A stretch of DNA of 64,000 bases, taken from assembly GCA_052180195.1 (NCBI GenBank), contig CP197469.1; one strand, given 5' to 3'. A model generated the notes under the pieces. The model saw nothing but the letters and a program-made list of their open reading frames with translations. It made no database searches and was not told where the DNA came from. A program made the position numbers and the translations under genes. This DNA is from Gottfriedia sp002574545 (lineage in GTDB: Bacteria; Bacillota; Bacilli; Bacillales; Bacillaceae_G). Numbering within the stretch: position 1 is the stretch's first letter; the number at the start of each line of letters is the position of its first letter. Shown here in pieces: positions 23,982 through 32,372 of the stretch.

Positions 23982-25997
23982 TAGTAAATATTGCGAATAC
24001 CAAGGCTTATTGTCCTTATTTTTCTTTTTTTGTTTTTCGTTCATTTTTTTATTTATACAAGGTTTTGTAGGTTGTGTCCCTCTACGAAAATAAAGTGAAA
24101 CCTTATTTCCACAGCCTTCCTTATATAAGAGACCCGTCTTTTCATCTACTGCAACTTTAACTAGATTATTTGGTAGTTTAGTAACTATATTTTTATCCGA
24201 TAAATTTGTTATAACTGATGCCCACACTTTCTTGGACAATGAACTTTCCTCTACAGATAAATTTTTTGAATGATCATACCCAACCCATACTCCAACAATA
24301 AGATTCGAATGGAATCCAATCATCCAACTATCCTTTTTTGTAGTACCAGTTTTACCATAATAATCTTTTGGTAGTTCAGGAATAATACTAGTACCTGTTA
24401 CTGGCAAGTAGCCTGAAAAATTTGTGTTGAACATTCCGTTCATTAGTTGCTTAAGAATAATGGTTTGATCTTTATCTAATCTTTGTTTTTCATCAAACTT
24501 TTCTTTATAGATCGTCTTTCCAGATTGAGTTTTAATCTCTTTTACAAAATGAGGAATAACATCTTTACCGTTATTCGCAATTAAAGCATAAGCTCTTGTC
24601 ATATCGAGCAATGATGCATCTTGAGTGCCCAGTGCCATTGAAGGTAGTTTATTATTTGGTGCGGTTAAATGGAATAACTTCTGTGCTTTAATAAATTCGT
24701 CTGTCCCAACTGCCTGTTGTGTTTTTACTGCATATATATTGTCTGAAACAGCAATTGCTTTAGCTAGAGTGATTGAATCATGTGCGTATAGATTGCCACT
24801 ATTTTTAGGACTATATGAATCTCCATCTTCAAAGTGAAATAAAGTAGGCTTACTTAGAAGTCTTGTAGATGGGGTATATCCATTTTCAAGTGCACTGTAA
24901 TATAGAATTGGTTTTATTGTACTTCCTACCTGTCTTTTCGACGTTATTGCTCGGTTAAATAAAAACTGTCCTTTCTCACGGCCTCCAGTCATACCTAATA
25001 CTTCACCAGTTTCACTATTTAATACAATTACACTCGCCTGTAAATCAGTTCTTGGTCTAATAAACTTATCAAATGCTTGATCAATGTGCTTTTGAATAGA
25101 GGGGTTAAATGTAGTATAAATTTGGCTACCATTGTTATTGATCGATTGTCCAATTGAAGTCATAATCTCTTTTTGAACACTTTGTTGAAAATAAGATGTA
25201 AATGAAGAATTTGATGTGTGTTTAATTGGTTTTAACTTGATCGTTTCATCAATTGCATTTTTAACACTTTTTGAGTTGATTAATTTATTTTGTTCAAGTG
25301 CCGATAAAATTCGTTGTTGCCTTTTCTTTACAGATGAAAAATGAACATAAGGATCATAGACTGAAGGATTAGCTGGAATACTTAATAAAAATGTAGATTC
25401 ACCAATTGTGAGCTCATTTGTCTCTTTTCCTAAGAAAGTATTCGCCGCAGTTTCTAGACCATAAACACCATGTCCAAAATAAATGGTGTTTAAATACGCT
25501 TCTAATAGTTTGTTTTTACTGTAAGCTGACTCTAGTCTCATCGTCAAAAAAGCCTCTTTAAATTTACGTTTAAGCGTTTTTTCTTGTGAAAGATATAGAT
25601 TCTTTGCAAGTTGCTGGGTAATTGTACTTCCGCCTTGAGCGTATTGTCCCTTCGTTATATTAATTAAAATAGCAGAACCAACCCTTTTTAAGTCAAAGCC
25701 ATGATGATGAAAGAAATTACGATCTTCAGAAACTAAAATACTATTAACCGCAATCGGAGGTACATCTGCAATTTTAAGTGTTTTACGATTTTGAAGTAGC
25801 TTAGTTTTACTAATTAGTTTTTGATTGTTATCATAGTAACTTGAATTTGACTCAATAAATAATGAAGGCTTTGTAGATGTAATTGCAAGGAGATAGACAC
25901 AAGATAAAAACAGTGTCCCTGAAATTGAAATAATAGTGAGCAATATGCCGACCTTTTGGAGTGTACGCCAATGAAAAGAGTAGTTGAAATTATACAA
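23979..25997 (-). CDS. pbpG: Class A penicillin-binding protein, PbpG type (sporulation)
   Basis: A 672-aa bifunctional peptidoglycan synthase. A transmembrane anchor lies at residues 16-40. The GT51 glycosyltransferase follows with catalytic Glu91 in SEDRNFFHHHG and GGSTITQQLAKN (122-133). The transpeptidase has Ser359 in GSTIKP, SDN in AVSDNIYAVK, and KTGTTKKDSW. In B. subtilis the gene at this position (ywhE, PBP2d) makes germ cell wall in the forespore. The start is TTG, eight bases after AAAGGAGG. The tail is Lys/Asn-rich (KKMNEKQKKKNKDNKPW). Confidence 0.93.
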   Translation of the reverse strand: MYNFNYSFHWRTLQKVGILLTIISISGTLFLSCVYLLAITSTKPSLFIESNSSYYDNNQKLISKTKLLQNRKTLKIADVPPIAVNSILVSEDRNFFHHHGFDLKRVGSAILINITKGQYAQGGSTITQQLAKNLYLSQEKTLKRKFKEAFLTMRLESAYSKNKLLEAYLNTIYFGHGVYGLETAANTFLGKETNELTIGESTFLLSIPANPSVYDPYVHFSSVKKRQQRILSALEQNKLINSKSVKNAIDETIKLKPIKHTSNSSFTSYFQQSVQKEIMTSIGQSINNNGSQIYTTFNPSIQKHIDQAFDKFIRPRTDLQASVIVLNSETGEVLGMTGGREKGQFLFNRAITSKRQVGSTIKPILYYSALENGYTPSTRLLSKPTLFHFEDGDSYSPKNSGNLYAHDSITLAKAIAVSDNIYAVKTQQAVGTDEFIKAQKLFHLTAPNNKLPSMALGTQDASLLDMTRAYALIANNGKDVIPHFVKEIKTQSGKTIYKEKFDEKQRLDKDQTIILKQLMNGMFNTNFSGYLPVTGTSIIPELPKDYYGKTGTTKKDSWMIGFHSNLIVGVWVGYDHSKNLSVEESSLSKKVWASVITNLSDKNIVTKLPNNLVKVAVDEKTGLLYKEGCGNKVSLYFRRGTQPTKPCINKKMNEKQKKKNKDNKPWYSQYLL

Positions 25998-26313
25998 AAA
26001 TGTATCCTCCTTTCGATTTGTTTCTCTAATTTACTACTAGTATGGTAGATTAAGAGAAATTTTATTCAAATTACCGAAGTAAAAAATATCAAATAATTTA
26101 ACTTTAAAAATCTTGCATTTCACAAAAATTACTCTATACTTTTCTTTTGTACGGCAAAAAATTGTCGTAACAACACAAATCCGATAGGAATTAGGAAGAG
26201 TGGGGATAATACGAAACATAATCGAAAAGTTGTAGCGCCTAGACGTTGGAACTAGATATTACGATACTTTATGTTTCAAACTAAATCTTGATAAAGAAGG
26301 GTAGATGCATTAA
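25998..26313. other. Intergenic region between the PBP gene and speE, with a decayed repeat
   Basis: About 316 bases. No supported gene; a 60-codon minus-strand frame here has no ribosome binding site. It holds the divergent leaders of pbpG and speE and a decayed end of the dispersed hairpin repeat (26231-26258). I see no riboswitch or clear promoter. Confidence 0.5.
26231..26258. repeat. Dispersed hairpin repeat, 3'-end remnant (copy E)
   Basis: TGTAGCGCCT...GGAACTAGATA resembles the 3' end of copies A and B (GCTAACGCCT GGAGCTAGACA). Stem partners are not recognisable. Confidence 0.45.
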
Positions 26314-27141
26314 ATGGAATTATGGTTTACTGAAAAACAAACAAAAAACTTTGGAATTACTGCTAAAATTAATAAAACTTTACATACAGAGCAAACTGAG
26401 TTTCAAAAGCTTGACATGGTAGAGACAGAAGAGTTCGGAAACATGCTTATTTTAGATGGTATGGTTATGACAACTCAAAAAGATGAGTTCGTTTACCACG
26501 AAATGGTAGCGCATGTACCTTTATTCACACACCCAAATCCTGAAAACGTATTAGTTGTAGGTGGCGGTGACGGTGGTGTTATTCGCGAAGTATTAAAACA
26601 CCCAAGCGTGAAGAAAGCAACTCTAGTTGAAATTGATGGAAAAGTAATTGAGTACTCTAAAAAATACTTACCTGAAATCGCAGGAAAATTAGAAGATCCA
26701 CGTGTAGAAGTAAAAGTAGACGACGGATTTATGCATATTGCAAATAGTGAAAATGTTTATGATGTAATAATGGTAGACTCAACTGAACCAGTTGGTCCTG
26801 CAGTTAACTTATTTACAAAAGGTTTCTATGCTGGCATCGCTAAAGCATTAAAAGAAGATGGAATTTTTGTGGCACAAACGGACAACCCATGGTTTACTCC
26901 AGAGTTAATCACACAAGTTCAACGTGATGTAAGAGAAATCTTCCCAATCACTCGTTTATACATTGCAAATATCCCAACATATCCAAGTGGTATGTGGACA
27001 TTTACAATTGGTTCGAAAAAACATGATCCACTTGAAGTAGAAGAGAATCGTTTCTTCGATATTGAGACAAAATATTACACAAAAGAGCTACACAAAGCAG
27101 CGTTCGTATTACCAAAATTTGTAGCTGATCTTACTAAATAA
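26314..27141 (+). CDS. speE: Spermidine synthase
   Basis: A 275-aa aminopropyltransferase that joins decarboxylated S-adenosylmethionine to putrescine. It has the nucleotide-binding VVGGGDGGVIREVLKH (about residues 79-94), the Asp of VEIDGKVIEYSKKY, and the catalytic VDSTEPVGPAVNLF. Length equals B. subtilis SpeE (276). The ribosome binding site (GAAGGG) is about 12 bases from the ATG, longer than usual. It forms an operon with speB, giving the agmatine to putrescine to spermidine route. Confidence 0.97.
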   Translation: MELWFTEKQTKNFGITAKINKTLHTEQTEFQKLDMVETEEFGNMLILDGMVMTTQKDEFVYHEMVAHVPLFTHPNPENVLVVGGGDGGVIREVLKHPSVKKATLVEIDGKVIEYSKKYLPEIAGKLEDPRVEVKVDDGFMHIANSENVYDVIMVDSTEPVGPAVNLFTKGFYAGIAKALKEDGIFVAQTDNPWFTPELITQVQRDVREIFPITRLYIANIPTYPSGMWTFTIGSKKHDPLEVEENRFFDIETKYYTKELHKAAFVLPKFVADLTK

Positions 27142-27153
27142 GGGGGCTTTATT

Positions 27154-28026
27154 ATGCGTTTTGATGAAGCTTATTCTGGAAATGTATTCATAAAGAGTCA
27201 TCCAAACTTTGAAGAAAGTAAAGCGGTTATTTATGGTATGCCTATGGACTGGACTGTAAGTTTCAGACCAGGCTCTCGTTTTGGCCCTGCACGTATTCGT
27301 GAAGTTTCAATTGGATTAGAGGAATATAGTCCTTATCAAGATAAAGAACTTGAGGAAGTTAAATATTTCGACGCAGGGGATATCCCATTACCATTTGGTA
27401 ATGCTCAAAGAAGCCTTGATATGATTGAAGATTATATTGATGGCTTATTAGCTGAAGGCAAATTTCCACTAGGAATGGGTGGAGAGCATCTTGTTTCATG
27501 GCCGGTAATGAAGGCTATGTACAAGAAATATCCTGATTTAGCTATTATTCATTTTGATGCTCATACTGATTTACGTGATTCATATGAAGGTGAGCCATTA
27601 TCTCACTCAACACCAATTAAAAAAGTTTGTGATTTAATTGGACCAAAAAATGTTTATTCATTTGGAATCCGTTCAGGTATGAAGGAAGAATTTGAATGGG
27701 CTAAAGAAGTTGGAATGAATTTATTCAAATTCGAAGTGCTTGAGCCGTTAAAGAAAGTACTTCCAACACTTGCTGGGCGTCCAGTATATGTAACGATCGA
27801 TATCGATGTACTAGACCCTGCACATGCTCCTGGAACAGGAACACTTGAAGCTGGTGGTATTACATCAAAAGAAATGCTTGATAGCATCTTAGCAATCGCA
27901 AATAGTGATATTAACGTTGTTGGGGCAGACCTAGTAGAAGTAGCTCCTGTATACGATCATGCAGAGCAAACTCAAGTTGCAGCAAGTAAATTTATTCGTG
28001 AAATCTTATTAGGTTGGGTAAAATAA
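27154..28026 (+). CDS. speB: Agmatinase
   Basis: A 290-aa ureohydrolase, the B. subtilis SpeB length, converting agmatine to putrescine and urea. The manganese ligands are in GGEHLVSWP, HFDAHTDLRD and TIDIDVLDPAHAPGTG. AAGGGGGC precedes the ATG, 12 bases after speE. It ends at a terminator. Confidence 0.97.
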   Translation: MRFDEAYSGNVFIKSHPNFEESKAVIYGMPMDWTVSFRPGSRFGPARIREVSIGLEEYSPYQDKELEEVKYFDAGDIPLPFGNAQRSLDMIEDYIDGLLAEGKFPLGMGGEHLVSWPVMKAMYKKYPDLAIIHFDAHTDLRDSYEGEPLSHSTPIKKVCDLIGPKNVYSFGIRSGMKEEFEWAKEVGMNLFKFEVLEPLKKVLPTLAGRPVYVTIDIDVLDPAHAPGTGTLEAGGITSKEMLDSILAIANSDINVVGADLVEVAPVYDHAEQTQVAASKFIREILLGWVK

Positions 28027-28035
28027 AAGATTTAT

Positions 28036-28078
28036 AAAAGGCGATTTTTCGTTCATTAGGACGAGAATTCGCCTTTTT
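28036..28078 (+). terminator. Terminator of speE-speB
   Basis: AAAAGGCGA pairs with TCGCCTTTT, with an inner TCGT/ACGA pair and a T run. Confidence 0.85.
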
Positions 28079-28144
28079 ATATTGAATTTATAAAACCGTT
28101 AACTACTTAAATAATTATTTAATCAAATATCTAAAATTCCTATT

Positions 28145-28163
28145 GATAATGATAATCATTACC
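28145..28163 (+). promoter_or_regulatory. Fur box upstream of the PepSY gene
   Basis: GATAATGATAATCATTACC matches the classical 19-base Fur box GATAATGATAATCATTATC at 18 of 19 positions. Confidence 0.88.
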
Positions 28164-28172
28164 TTTATAATT

Positions 28173-28191
28173 GAGAACGATTATTGTTATC
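28173..28191 (+). promoter_or_regulatory. Second Fur-box-like site
   Basis: GAGAACGATTATTGTTATC matches the Fur consensus at 14 of 19 positions, nine bases after the first box and about 20 bases before the start codon. Confidence 0.6.
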
Positions 28192-28211
28192 AAAATAAGG
28201 GGGAAGAGAAG

Positions 28212-29327
28212 ATGAAAAAAGGGGTAAGGAAATCTATTTTAATGCTACATTTGTTGTGCAGCTTAGTTTTTGGACTTTTTATTATTGCTGTTTGTGCAAC
28301 AGGTAGTGTATTGGTGTTTGGCAATCAGATTGAGCATGTTTTAAATCCACAGTATTTTAAGCCGGCAAGTAATGAAATAAATGTTGGCATTAAAGAAGCA
28401 GAAAAGATTTTCCTTGAACAGTACAAAGGTTTTCAAATTTCAAGGATGGATGTGCCTTCAAAGTTATCGGATGTATACCATGCAAGTATGTCAAAAGGGC
28501 ATAATGAAATTGATGTATATGTAGATCCAAGTAATGGCAAATTATTGGGGAATTTTGATAGAGAAAAATCAGTCGTTTCTTTTGTTAAAGAGTTACATAC
28601 ACATTTATTATTAGATGAAATTGGTGAAACAATTATTGGTATCGTTGCAATTGCATTTATTATTATTCTTATTACAGGTGTTTATTTATGGTATCCAGGT
28701 ATTAAACGAATGTTTAAAAGCCTAAAAATTAAATGGAATAAAAGTCAAATGGCAAAAAATCTATCATTACATAATTTCATAGGGGTTATTACTTTACCAT
28801 TTTTACTTGTTGTAGCAATTACGGGGATGCTATTTCCATTCCAAGAAAAGATTGAAGAATCTTTGAAATTGAAATTTACATCGAATTATCCTGAAGATCT
28901 TAAATCGGTTGATAATGGTAAACAACGAATTGGACTGGATTCGATAGTTGCCCAAATTAATAAATTACACCCGGAAGGTGAGTTATACAAGTTCAGACTT
29001 CCATCGGATAAAGAAGGTGTTATAGAAGCACAATTAAGTGATGGCAGTTACGATCCTGAAGGTAAAGGAAATACAAGGGAATTCTTTGATCAATTTTCTG
29101 GAAAGCATTTAGGAACATTTTCCAAAAATACTGAAACAGCCTATGATAAATTTTTTGTTTGGCGTGAAAGTTTGCATAGAGGAACTTTCGGTGGCGTGTT
29201 CGTAAAAACAATTTATGCCTTAGTTGGCATAGCTCCGCTTGGCTTAGGTATAACTGGGATTACAATGTGGGCGTTAAAGAGAAAAAACAAAGCTAAAAAA
29301 TTGAAAAAATTACAACAAGCAGCATAA
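28212..29327 (+). CDS. PepSY-associated membrane protein, iron-regulated
   Basis: A 371-aa protein of the PepSY_TM (PiuB-like) family. It has four transmembrane helices: one N-terminal (residues about 12-36), two central (ETIIGIVAIAFIIILITGVY and VITLPFLLVVAITGMLF) and one C-terminal, with PepSY segments between. Conserved histidines occur in ELHTHLL, SLHNFIG and ESLHRG, reminiscent of heme or reductase-linked proteins of the family. The ATG at 28212 follows AAGGGGGAAGAGAAG; an in-frame TTG further upstream lies within the Fur box and is rejected. Control by Fur implies a role in iron or siderophore handling, possibly ferric reduction. Confidence 0.88.
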   Translation: MKKGVRKSILMLHLLCSLVFGLFIIAVCATGSVLVFGNQIEHVLNPQYFKPASNEINVGIKEAEKIFLEQYKGFQISRMDVPSKLSDVYHASMSKGHNEIDVYVDPSNGKLLGNFDREKSVVSFVKELHTHLLLDEIGETIIGIVAIAFIIILITGVYLWYPGIKRMFKSLKIKWNKSQMAKNLSLHNFIGVITLPFLLVVAITGMLFPFQEKIEESLKLKFTSNYPEDLKSVDNGKQRIGLDSIVAQINKLHPEGELYKFRLPSDKEGVIEAQLSDGSYDPEGKGNTREFFDQFSGKHLGTFSKNTETAYDKFFVWRESLHRGTFGGVFVKTIYALVGIAPLGLGITGITMWALKRKNKAKKLKKLQQAA

Positions 29328-29383
29328 ACCAAAATTTTATATTGAAGTATGTTTTTAACCAAATCGGTTGAATCATTGATAGG

Positions 29384-29433
29384 ACCCGTAAGAAAATGCG
29401 CAAACAGCCGTATTTATCTTTCGGGTTTTTTTA
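29384..29433 (+). terminator. Terminator of the PepSY gene
   Basis: ACCCGTAAGA pairs with TCTTTCGGGT (one mismatch) across a long loop, followed by TTTTTTT. Confidence 0.65.
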
Positions 29434-29516
29434 TTGGGAACAAATATGAGTATTTGTATTGTTTTTATAGTAAAACAACCGTTTTGTAGAAAGATAAAAA
29501 TAGAAAAATGTAAAAA

Positions 29517-29542
29517 GTTAACGTTGACGTTAACGATATACT
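29517..29542 (+). promoter_or_regulatory. Palindromic operator and -10 of the merR-MFS pair
   Basis: GTTAACGT-TG-ACGTTAAC (29517-29534) is a perfect dyad with 8-base arms. It is followed after two bases by TATACT (29537-29542), a good -10. No strong -35 is visible. A dyad just upstream of the -10 is the usual operator position for MerR activators, which act on promoters with poor -35 or long spacers. Confidence 0.6.
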
Positions 29543-29602
29543 AGGAGTAAGATAGATAAGTGATATAAAAAGGGGAAATTCATTTCGAAAGGAGAAAATG
29601 AT

Positions 29603-30025
29603 TTGCTTTACAAAATAGATGAAGTAGCGAAGGAATGTGGATTAACAAAGCGATCGATTCGTTATTATGAAGAAATTGGTTTAATCTCACCACCTGAAAG
29701 AAGCGAAGGAGGATTTCGACTTTATTCAGACTTTCATATCGAACGACTGAAGAAAATAATGAATGTTCGTGATGTTCTTGGATTTTCTTTACAAGAGGTA
29801 CAGGAATATATGGCAATCAGTGAGGCGTTTGAAGAATTCCGATTACAATATAGAGAAAACAAGGAAAAGATGACTGAAGAAGAAAGAAAAGAAAAGCTTC
29901 TAGGGGCGGAAGAAATACTTGGTCAACAATTAAAAATGATTGATGACAAGCTTGAAAAAATGAACGAGATTCGAGATGAAATGAATGAGATGTATCAAAA
30001 GGTGAAAAAAGCATTAGAACAATAA
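29603..30025 (+). CDS. MerR family transcriptional regulator
   Basis: A 140-aa regulator. The winged helix-turn-helix YKIDEVAKECGLTKRSIRYY is at residues 3-22, followed by the EEIGLISPPERSEGGFRLY wing and a long C-terminal dimerisation coiled coil (residues about 85-138). There is no cysteine metal site, so it probably senses a drug or other organic ligand. The start is TTG 29603, eight bases after AAAGGAG. The MFS gene follows after 23 bases, so the regulator likely controls the efflux pump and itself through the dyad at 29517. Confidence 0.92.
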   Translation: MLYKIDEVAKECGLTKRSIRYYEEIGLISPPERSEGGFRLYSDFHIERLKKIMNVRDVLGFSLQEVQEYMAISEAFEEFRLQYRENKEKMTEEERKEKLLGAEEILGQQLKMIDDKLEKMNEIRDEMNEMYQKVKKALEQ

Positions 30026-30048
30026 ATACTATGGGAGATGGATAAAAG

Positions 30049-31275
30049 ATGTCAAACTTGGCAAATAGTAAAAAACAAAAGACAAAGATAAATCAAAAAC
30101 CTAGTCTTTTGAATCAACCAAAGGCAATATGGGCAGTTGGTTTTGCCTGCGTTATCGCATTCATGGGAATTGGTTTAGTTGATCCAATCTTACCAGCAAT
30201 TGCTGAAAAGATGCATGCTTCTAAAAGTGATGTAACGCTTCTTTTTACAAGTTACAATTTAGTAATGGCAATCGCGATGTTAATAACAGGTTTTATCTCT
30301 TCACGTATTGGAATCAAATGGACACTACTTTTAGGCATACTAATTATTGCGATTTTCTCAGGTCTTGGAGGAAACTCAAGTAGTATTTGGGAATTGGTAT
30401 GGTTACGTGGAGGTTGGGGTCTAGGTAACGCATTATTCGTTGCGACTGCATTATCTGCAATTGTTTCATTATCTAGATCTGGTGTTGCACAATCTATTAT
30501 TTTATACGAAACAGCGATTGGCCTTGGGATATCAGTTGGTCCACTTTTAGGTGGAGAATTAGGTTCAATTTCTTGGAGAGGTCCATTTTTTGGCGTAGCT
30601 TGTTTAATGGTCATTGCATTTTTATCTCTATCTATTATGATGCCAAAAACACCTATAACAAAAAATACGAAAAAAGCATCATTCCTTGATCCATTCCGTG
30701 CTCTTAAACATAGATCGTTATTAACATTAGGTATTACAGCATTTTTATATAACTTTGGATTCTTTACTTTATTAGCATTCTCACCATTTTTTATGGGTTT
30801 AAAGGAACATGGTTTAGGATTAGTTTTCTTAGGATGGGGACTTTTATTAGCAATTACATCTGTATTTATGGCACCAAAATTACAAAAGAAATTCGGTACA
30901 CTTAAATCGATGTATGCTATGCTAACACTTTTCGCTTTCACACTGATCGTAATGGGAATTGGAACAGAAACAAATAGTGTAATTATTGTCTGTGTAATAA
31001 TTGCTGGTGCATTTTTAGGAAATAACAACACATTAATTACAACAGCAGTAATGCAAGCAGCTCCAGTTGAACGCTCAACAGCATCAGCTGCATATAGCTT
31101 TTTACGTTTCCTTGGTGGGGCAATTGCACCATATTTAGCAGGTAAACTTGCTGAATGGTATAATTCACATGTTCCATTCTATGTAGGTGGATGTTTTGTA
31201 TTACTATCGGTACTTTTCTTGTTTATTAATAAAAAGCATTTAATTCATATTGATAAAGCAGAATCTGCACATTAA
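30049..31275 (+). CDS. MFS multidrug efflux transporter
   Basis: A 408-aa major facilitator with twelve hydrophobic helices. The drug:proton antiporter features are the GIGLVDPILPAIAEKM loop, the motif A-like TGFISSRIGIKW and the motif C-like ETAIGLGISVGPLLGGELG typical of 12-helix exporters. Substrate unknown. GGGAGATGG precedes the ATG. Its location directly after a MerR gene supports inducible drug export. Confidence 0.93.
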   Translation: MSNLANSKKQKTKINQKPSLLNQPKAIWAVGFACVIAFMGIGLVDPILPAIAEKMHASKSDVTLLFTSYNLVMAIAMLITGFISSRIGIKWTLLLGILIIAIFSGLGGNSSSIWELVWLRGGWGLGNALFVATALSAIVSLSRSGVAQSIILYETAIGLGISVGPLLGGELGSISWRGPFFGVACLMVIAFLSLSIMMPKTPITKNTKKASFLDPFRALKHRSLLTLGITAFLYNFGFFTLLAFSPFFMGLKEHGLGLVFLGWGLLLAITSVFMAPKLQKKFGTLKSMYAMLTLFAFTLIVMGIGTETNSVIIVCVIIAGAFLGNNNTLITTAVMQAAPVERSTASAAYSFLRFLGGAIAPYLAGKLAEWYNSHVPFYVGGCFVLLSVLFLFINKKHLIHIDKAESAH

Positions 31276-31293
31276 TATAATCGGGTAGTTCTT

Positions 31294-31331
31294 AAACCCG
31301 CTAGGAATTGCGTATTCCTGGCGGGTTTTTG
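31294..31331 (+). terminator. Terminator of the merR-MFS operon
   Basis: AAACCCGC-TAGGAA pairs with TTCCTG-GCGGGTTT, with a T run. Confidence 0.9.
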
Positions 31332-31344
31332 TATTTTAAAATGA

Positions 31345-31378
31345 AAAAATAAAAAACAGCCCACTACGAACTGTTTTT
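31345..31378 (-). terminator. Terminator of the small membrane protein gene
   Basis: On the minus strand AAAAACAG pairs with CTGTTTTT, followed by T-rich sequence; it starts at the stop codon. Confidence 0.7.
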
Positions 31379-31632
31379 CATGGTCCGAAATGACCAAACA
31401 CCGCTAGATAAACGATGAAGCCAATCAATGCGAGTAATCCAATTAGTGCTGCTGTAAAACTTCCGAACATGATTGCTTTTCGTTTGAAAATGAACCACAA
31501 GATGAGTCCTACAACGAATGGCACAAAAAATACGTACAAATAAATGAGAAAAATACTCGACAATGAAATGATCCCAATGCCTAGTCCAATGAAAAATAGT
31601 TTGATGGATGATAGTTGTGCAAAAGTTTTCAT
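31378..31632 (-). CDS. Small hypothetical membrane protein
   Basis: An 84-aa protein with two to three transmembrane helices (LFFIGLGIGIISLSSIFLIYLYVFFVPFVV region split by a basic FKRKA loop, then SFTAALIGLLALIGFIVYLAVF). AAAGGGG lies before the ATG (31630-31632). I recognise no family. It has its own terminator and a perfect palindrome GTTTTCAATTGAAAAC about 47 bases upstream. Confidence 0.75.
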   Translation of the reverse strand: MKTFAQLSSIKLFFIGLGIGIISLSSIFLIYLYVFFVPFVVGLILWFIFKRKAIMFGSFTAALIGLLALIGFIVYLAVFGHFGP

Positions 31633-31934
31633 AAAATCCCCTTTAATTCATCATATGTTCTTTATTGTCTCACAAATGGTTTTCAATTGAAAACAAAAAT
31701 CCCCCTTAGTTCAAGGCAAGATTATTTATGCAATTCAAGTTGATTACGTTCAATGAGTCATTAAACAATTTACATTTATTTTTCAAAGTCTGATGATTTT
31801 GTTCACTTTAATGAATAATTTTCACAATTTTTTTCTTACCTATTTTATTTTTTTAATTAGATTATGCTAAAATGGGAAAAGATGATTTTTGGATGTGATT
31901 CGTTACGTTCATGGGGAGAAAAGGACGTGTAAAA
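31633..31934. other. Intergenic region before ywiB
   Basis: About 300 bases, very AT-rich. It contains the perfect 16-base palindrome GTTTTCAATTGAAAAC (31679-31694), a possible operator for the minus-strand membrane protein gene, and a TATGCT -10-like hexamer near 31863 for ywiB. No gene is supported. Confidence 0.4.
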
Positions 31935-32372
31935 GTGAAAGGACAACAAGGTATACCTGTCTCAATTGACTTTGAGACTTTGATAAAAGATCCACACGGG
32001 CGTGATAAAATCAGTTTTCAAGCAAATGGCCTATACTATAAAAAAGATGATGTTTCATATTTATTATTTGATGAAAATCACGAGGATCGAAAAGTAAAGG
32101 CTACTATGAAAATAGGTAAAGGGGAAGTAACGATTATTCGAAATGGCGGAGTTATGATGCGTCATCAATATCGAGTAAATGAAACGACTGAAGGTACTTT
32201 CTCAAATGAGTTAGGCGTATTTCAAACGAAGGCATATACAAAAAAACTACAATTTCTAGTATCTGAAGAACCTTTGAAAGGGTTACTTCAATTAGGATAT
32301 AAGTTATTCGTAGGAGATGAAAATGCTGGTTCGTATAACATTACAGTATCAATTAAGGAGGCAACGAAATGA
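31935..32372 (+). CDS. ywiB: YwiB/DUF1934 family beta-barrel protein
   Basis: About 145 aa, mostly beta strands, of the DUF1934 family (lipocalin-like fold in B. subtilis YwiB, function unknown). Typical features: PVSIDFETLI at the start, a YLLFDEN strand, and TIIRNGGVMMRHQY midway. I choose GTG 31935, nine bases after AAAAGGA; the ATG at 31911 has no good site and adds residues absent from the family. Its stop overlaps the argS start by four bases, as expected for ywiB-argS coupling. Confidence 0.9.
   Translation: MKGQQGIPVSIDFETLIKDPHGRDKISFQANGLYYKKDDVSYLLFDENHEDRKVKATMKIGKGEVTIIRNGGVMMRHQYRVNETTEGTFSNELGVFQTKAYTKKLQFLVSEEPLKGLLQLGYKLFVGDENAGSYNITVSIKEATK

Noticed and set aside
26037..26219. 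A 60-codon minus-strand frame between pbpG and speE
   Set aside because: No ribosome binding site and no family features; lies in leader DNA of two divergent genes.
30252..31031. A 259-codon open frame antisense to the MFS transporter gene
   Set aside because: No ribosome binding site, composition (Ile/Asn/Pro-rich) typical of a reverse frame of a hydrophobic gene; the transporter on the other strand is clear.
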